A DNA stretch of 15,647 nt from Lachnospiraceae bacterium (GTDB taxonomy: Bacteria > Bacillota > Clostridia > Lachnospirales > Lachnospiraceae): positions 1-15,647 of the forward strand of contig CAAFZP010000126.1 of NCBI GenBank assembly GCA_900767585.1, given 5' to 3'. The position numbers and the translations under genes were made by a program. Shown here one piece after another: positions 13,652 to 15,647 of the stretch (positions within the stretch are counted from its first letter, which is position 1; every line of letters begins with the position of its first letter). Below the pieces are notes generated by a model that saw nothing but the letters and a program-made list of their open reading frames with translations, was not told the DNA's origin and did no database searches.

Positions 13652-13781
13652 AAAACTCGTAGCAAAGATTGGTTATAACACGGCAAAGAAGACTGTAAAC
13701 AGTGCTTCTGTATGGCATAGTCATCAGGTAAAAGAACCTGCTTGCGCACGTGCCGCACTTCTGAAGGAAACTTCAAAGTAA
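13638..13781 (+). CDS. agrD: AgrD-like cyclic autoinducer precursor (47 aa)
   Basis: The frame gives a 47-residue peptide. The N-terminal part (MKKIEKLVAKIGYNTAKKT) is a basic amphipathic helix as in AgrD leaders. The core around residues 22-31 is SASVWHSHQV, followed by KEP (32-34) and a tail ACARAALLKETSK. Many Clostridia autoinducer precursors have a Trp plus YQPKxP pattern here. Trp26, Gln30, Lys32 and Pro34 keep part of it, while His29 and Val31 replace Tyr and Pro. The only cysteine (Cys36) lies after the core, so a ring would have to be closed by a serine (22, 24 or 28), giving a lactone. GGAAGG (13624-13629) is eight bases upstream. The strong terminator follows 14 bp after the stop. 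Confidence 0.88.
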   Translation: MKKIEKLVAKIGYNTAKKTVNSASVWHSHQVKEPACARAALLKETSK

Positions 13782-13795
13782 ATAATCAAAATGGG

Positions 13796-13828
13796 CCGGA
13801 TGTCATGAAAATGACATCCGGTTTTTTT
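13796..13828 (+). terminator. Strong intrinsic terminator after agrD
   Basis: CCGGATGTCAT (13796-13806) pairs perfectly with ATGACATCCGG (13811-13821) around a GAAA tetraloop, followed by seven T (13822-13828). Confidence 0.95.
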
Positions 13829-13895
13829 GATTGCGATCAGAAGACATGCAGAAATTGTTCCTTCTGAAATTTCCTGATTTTCCGGTTTTGAAGAA

Positions 13896-13924
13896 TTGGC
13901 AAAGTACGTAGGATATTGTATAAT
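13896..13924 (+). promoter_or_regulatory. Promoter of the transglutaminase-like gene
   Basis: TTGGCA (13896-13901), a 17-bp spacer and a perfect TATAAT (13919-13924). Transcription would start near 13931, leaving a leader of about 68 nt with AAGGAGGAG shortly before the ATG. Confidence 0.75.
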
Positions 13925-13998
13925 CAAAGTATGTGATTCCATGCGGGAAGGTATGATAAAACCATGGGTGTACAAAGCAAAAAAGGAGGAGCAGGTAT

Positions 13999-15647
13999 AT
14001 GAAAAACTACAAACGTCTGCTGGCATGTCTGCTTGCATTTTTTATGATCTTGACATATGTGCCGGTGGAATATGCGGCGGAATTAGACGAGCCATTGCAG
14101 GAGGTTTCAGAATTTCTGCAGGAGGAAGGCGATCCGGCCGGATTGATTTCGGAAGGTGGGTTATTGGAGGAATCCGGGTCTGTCTATGATGGAACGTATG
14201 ACCATGCGCACGATGCAGAGATTCTTTCGGCACTCGACAAGCTGGAGACAAGCCTGGATGTGACAGGATGGGGGTTGACAAGATCGAATTTCAAGGAGAT
14301 CGTCAGCGGACTCTTAAACCGGCATCCGGAGTATTTTTATGTATCGTATTCCGGAAGTTATTATAACGGATCAGAAGCAATCCTCCAGCTGAATTTTACA
14401 TATTCTGCAACAGAAAGTGAAATCCGGGCGATGCGGGCAGAGATTGATGCCGAGATTGCGAAGATTGACCAGCAGATAGATACGACCGGGATGACCGTGG
14501 AAGAGGTCGCGCTTGCATATCATGATTATCTCGTATCAACGATTGCATATGATAATGAGGGATATCTGAATGATCAAATTGCGGACACATGCTATACGAT
14601 GTATGGCGCTTTTGTAAAGAAACGTGCGGTATGCCAGGGATATGCGGAAGCGTTCTCTTATTTGATGAACCGGAAGAATCTTCCTTGTGGCATCGCGAGC
14701 AGCGTGAAAGCCAACCATGCATGGAATGTCGTCTATATCGATGGAAAATGGTACCAGATGGATGCAACCTGGGACGATCCGGTATGGGACAACTTGGGAC
14801 GTGTGAACCACACATGGTTTCTGACAAGTGACGCAACGATGCTTTCGAAGGAATCGAAAAAGTCGGATTATGTGACGTCCGTTCCGGAAGGATATACTTA
14901 TGAAAAAGCAACGGATCAGACATATGAGAACGGGTTCTGGAAAAATGTCGGAACGTATATGTATCCATATCAGGGAAACTGGTATTATCTTGAAGCGGTG
15001 AAGACAGGACTTAGCAGTTCCGGCGCAGATGCTTTCAAAAAATATCAGCTTGCAAAATATAATTACGGACAAAAGAAGCAGACGGTTTTATATGGACCGG
15101 AAGATGCTTTGTGGTATGCTGCATCCGGTGGATACTATACATCGCAATATGGCAGGATGGCTGCAAAGAATGGAACAATCCTTTATTCAACTCCGACAAC
15201 GATTGAGCGGTATGCAATTGCAACAGAGGAAAAGACAACGGTTTTCACATTGCCAGCGGATACCGCGAAAGGTACATATATATATGGACTCGGATATGTG
15301 GATGGAAACCTGAACTATGTCATAAAAAGTTCGCCGAGTTCGACGGGCGCAGAGACATATACAAAATATACAGGCTGCACGACGCATGTACCGGGAGAAG
15401 CACAGACAGAAGTTGAGACAGAAGCGACATGTAAAAGTGAAGGAACCGGCTATAAAGTAGTGAAGTGCCAGGTATGTGGCGACGAAATCAGCCGGACAAA
15501 AGTGACACTGCCAAAGACAGAGCATACCGTTGTCGTGGATAAAGCAGTCGCGGCAACCTGTACGACGGAAGGCCTGACAGAAGGAAGTCATTGCAGCGTA
15601 TGTAAAGAAGTGCTGCTTGCACAGAAGAAGGTAGCGAAGACGGACCA
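13999..15647 (+). CDS. Secreted transglutaminase-like domain protein, 3' end outside window
   Basis: The frame stays open to the end of the window: 549 codons, no stop. Residues 1-27 form a signal peptide: MKNYKRL, a hydrophobic core of LACLLAFFMILTYV type, and a possible cut after EYAA. The transglutaminase/protease-like core has Cys212 in RAVCQGYAEAF, His240 in NHAWNVV and Asp255 in MDATWDDP, a complete Cys-His-Asp triad. A C-terminal region with small repeats begins near residue 460. Two units carry ATC, then a G-rich segment, then CxVC (CQVC, CSVC) and an LPKT-like or AKTD end. Such repeats are common in Clostridia surface proteins. The role is probably peptide-bond or cross-link chemistry at the cell surface. 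AAGGAGGAG at 13983-13991 supports the start. Confidence 0.85.
   Translation, partial: MKNYKRLLACLLAFFMILTYVPVEYAAELDEPLQEVSEFLQEEGDPAGLISEGGLLEESGSVYDGTYDHAHDAEILSALDKLETSLDVTGWGLTRSNFKEIVSGLLNRHPEYFYVSYSGSYYNGSEAILQLNFTYSATESEIRAMRAEIDAEIAKIDQQIDTTGMTVEEVALAYHDYLVSTIAYDNEGYLNDQIADTCYTMYGAFVKKRAVCQGYAEAFSYLMNRKNLPCGIASSVKANHAWNVVYIDGKWYQMDATWDDPVWDNLGRVNHTWFLTSDATMLSKESKKSDYVTSVPEGYTYEKATDQTYENGFWKNVGTYMYPYQGNWYYLEAVKTGLSSSGADAFKKYQLAKYNYGQKKQTVLYGPEDALWYAASGGYYTSQYGRMAAKNGTILYSTPTTIERYAIATEEKTTVFTLPADTAKGTYIYGLGYVDGNLNYVIKSSPSSTGAETYTKYTGCTTHVPGEAQTEVETEATCKSEGTGYKVVKCQVCGDEISRTKVTLPKTEHTVVVDKAVAATCTTEGLTEGSHCSVCKEVLLAQKKVAKTD

Noticed and set aside
14396..15072. Antisense open frames opposite the transglutaminase gene
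   Set aside because: They overlap a well-supported gene with a complete catalytic triad, and their products resemble no known protein.

Overview
The window reads as chromosomal DNA of a low-to-mid GC Firmicute, most likely a gut Clostridium of the family Lachnospiraceae. This rests on AGGAGG-type ribosome binding sites, sigma-A type promoters, a Clostridia-type agr peptide quorum-sensing locus, a DUF5685 + J-domain gene pair, and a transglutaminase-fold surface protein with Cys-containing C-terminal repeats. The genus cannot be told. All confident genes are on the + strand.

Region 1 (1-4332) is an AT-rich island that differs visibly in base and codon use from the rest. It opens with a degenerate 20-bp tandem array (possibly an insertion sequence end). 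A promoter with twin palindromes follows, then a tight four-gene restriction-modification operon: small Cro/C1-type regulator, two C5-cytosine methyltransferases with overlapping reading frames, and a 503-aa PD-(D/E)XK-type protein that is the likely endonuclease. The operon ends at an intrinsic terminator (4301-4332). Two m5C methyltransferases beside one nuclease suggest an asymmetric recognition site with one enzyme per strand.

Region 2 (4384-7516) holds housekeeping or poorly known genes: a small membrane protein with a zinc ribbon, a DUF5685 protein, a DnaJ-like J-domain protein with a Cys-rich tail, and a Maf nucleotide pyrophosphatase. The two gaps around the J-domain gene each carry one copy of the same structured motif, with compensatory base changes between copies. 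The first copy sits inside a nested inverted repeat of about 300 bp.

Region 3 (7561-7846) is the most interesting non-coding stretch: an apparently free-standing structured RNA of about 250 nt with its own promoter, a chain of hairpins and an intrinsic terminator. A separate strong promoter follows at once and drives the next operon. One purine-rich hairpin loop can pair with nine bases of the terminator arm and U-tract.

Region 4 (7848-13828) carries a TerB-like/AAA+ (SpoVK/CbbX-type) protein, a PLP-dependent Orn/Lys/Arg-type decarboxylase, an AgrA-like LytTR regulator and an AgrC-like kinase in one tightly spaced run. A second promoter then serves agrB and a 47-aa agrD, followed by a strong terminator. 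AgrD would be cut and cyclised by AgrB, exported, sensed by the AgrC-like kinase and signalled through the LytTR regulator. The peptide has serines where a thiolactone peptide would need cysteine.

Region 5 (13896-15647) is a secreted transglutaminase-like protein with its own near-consensus promoter. It runs off the end of the window.
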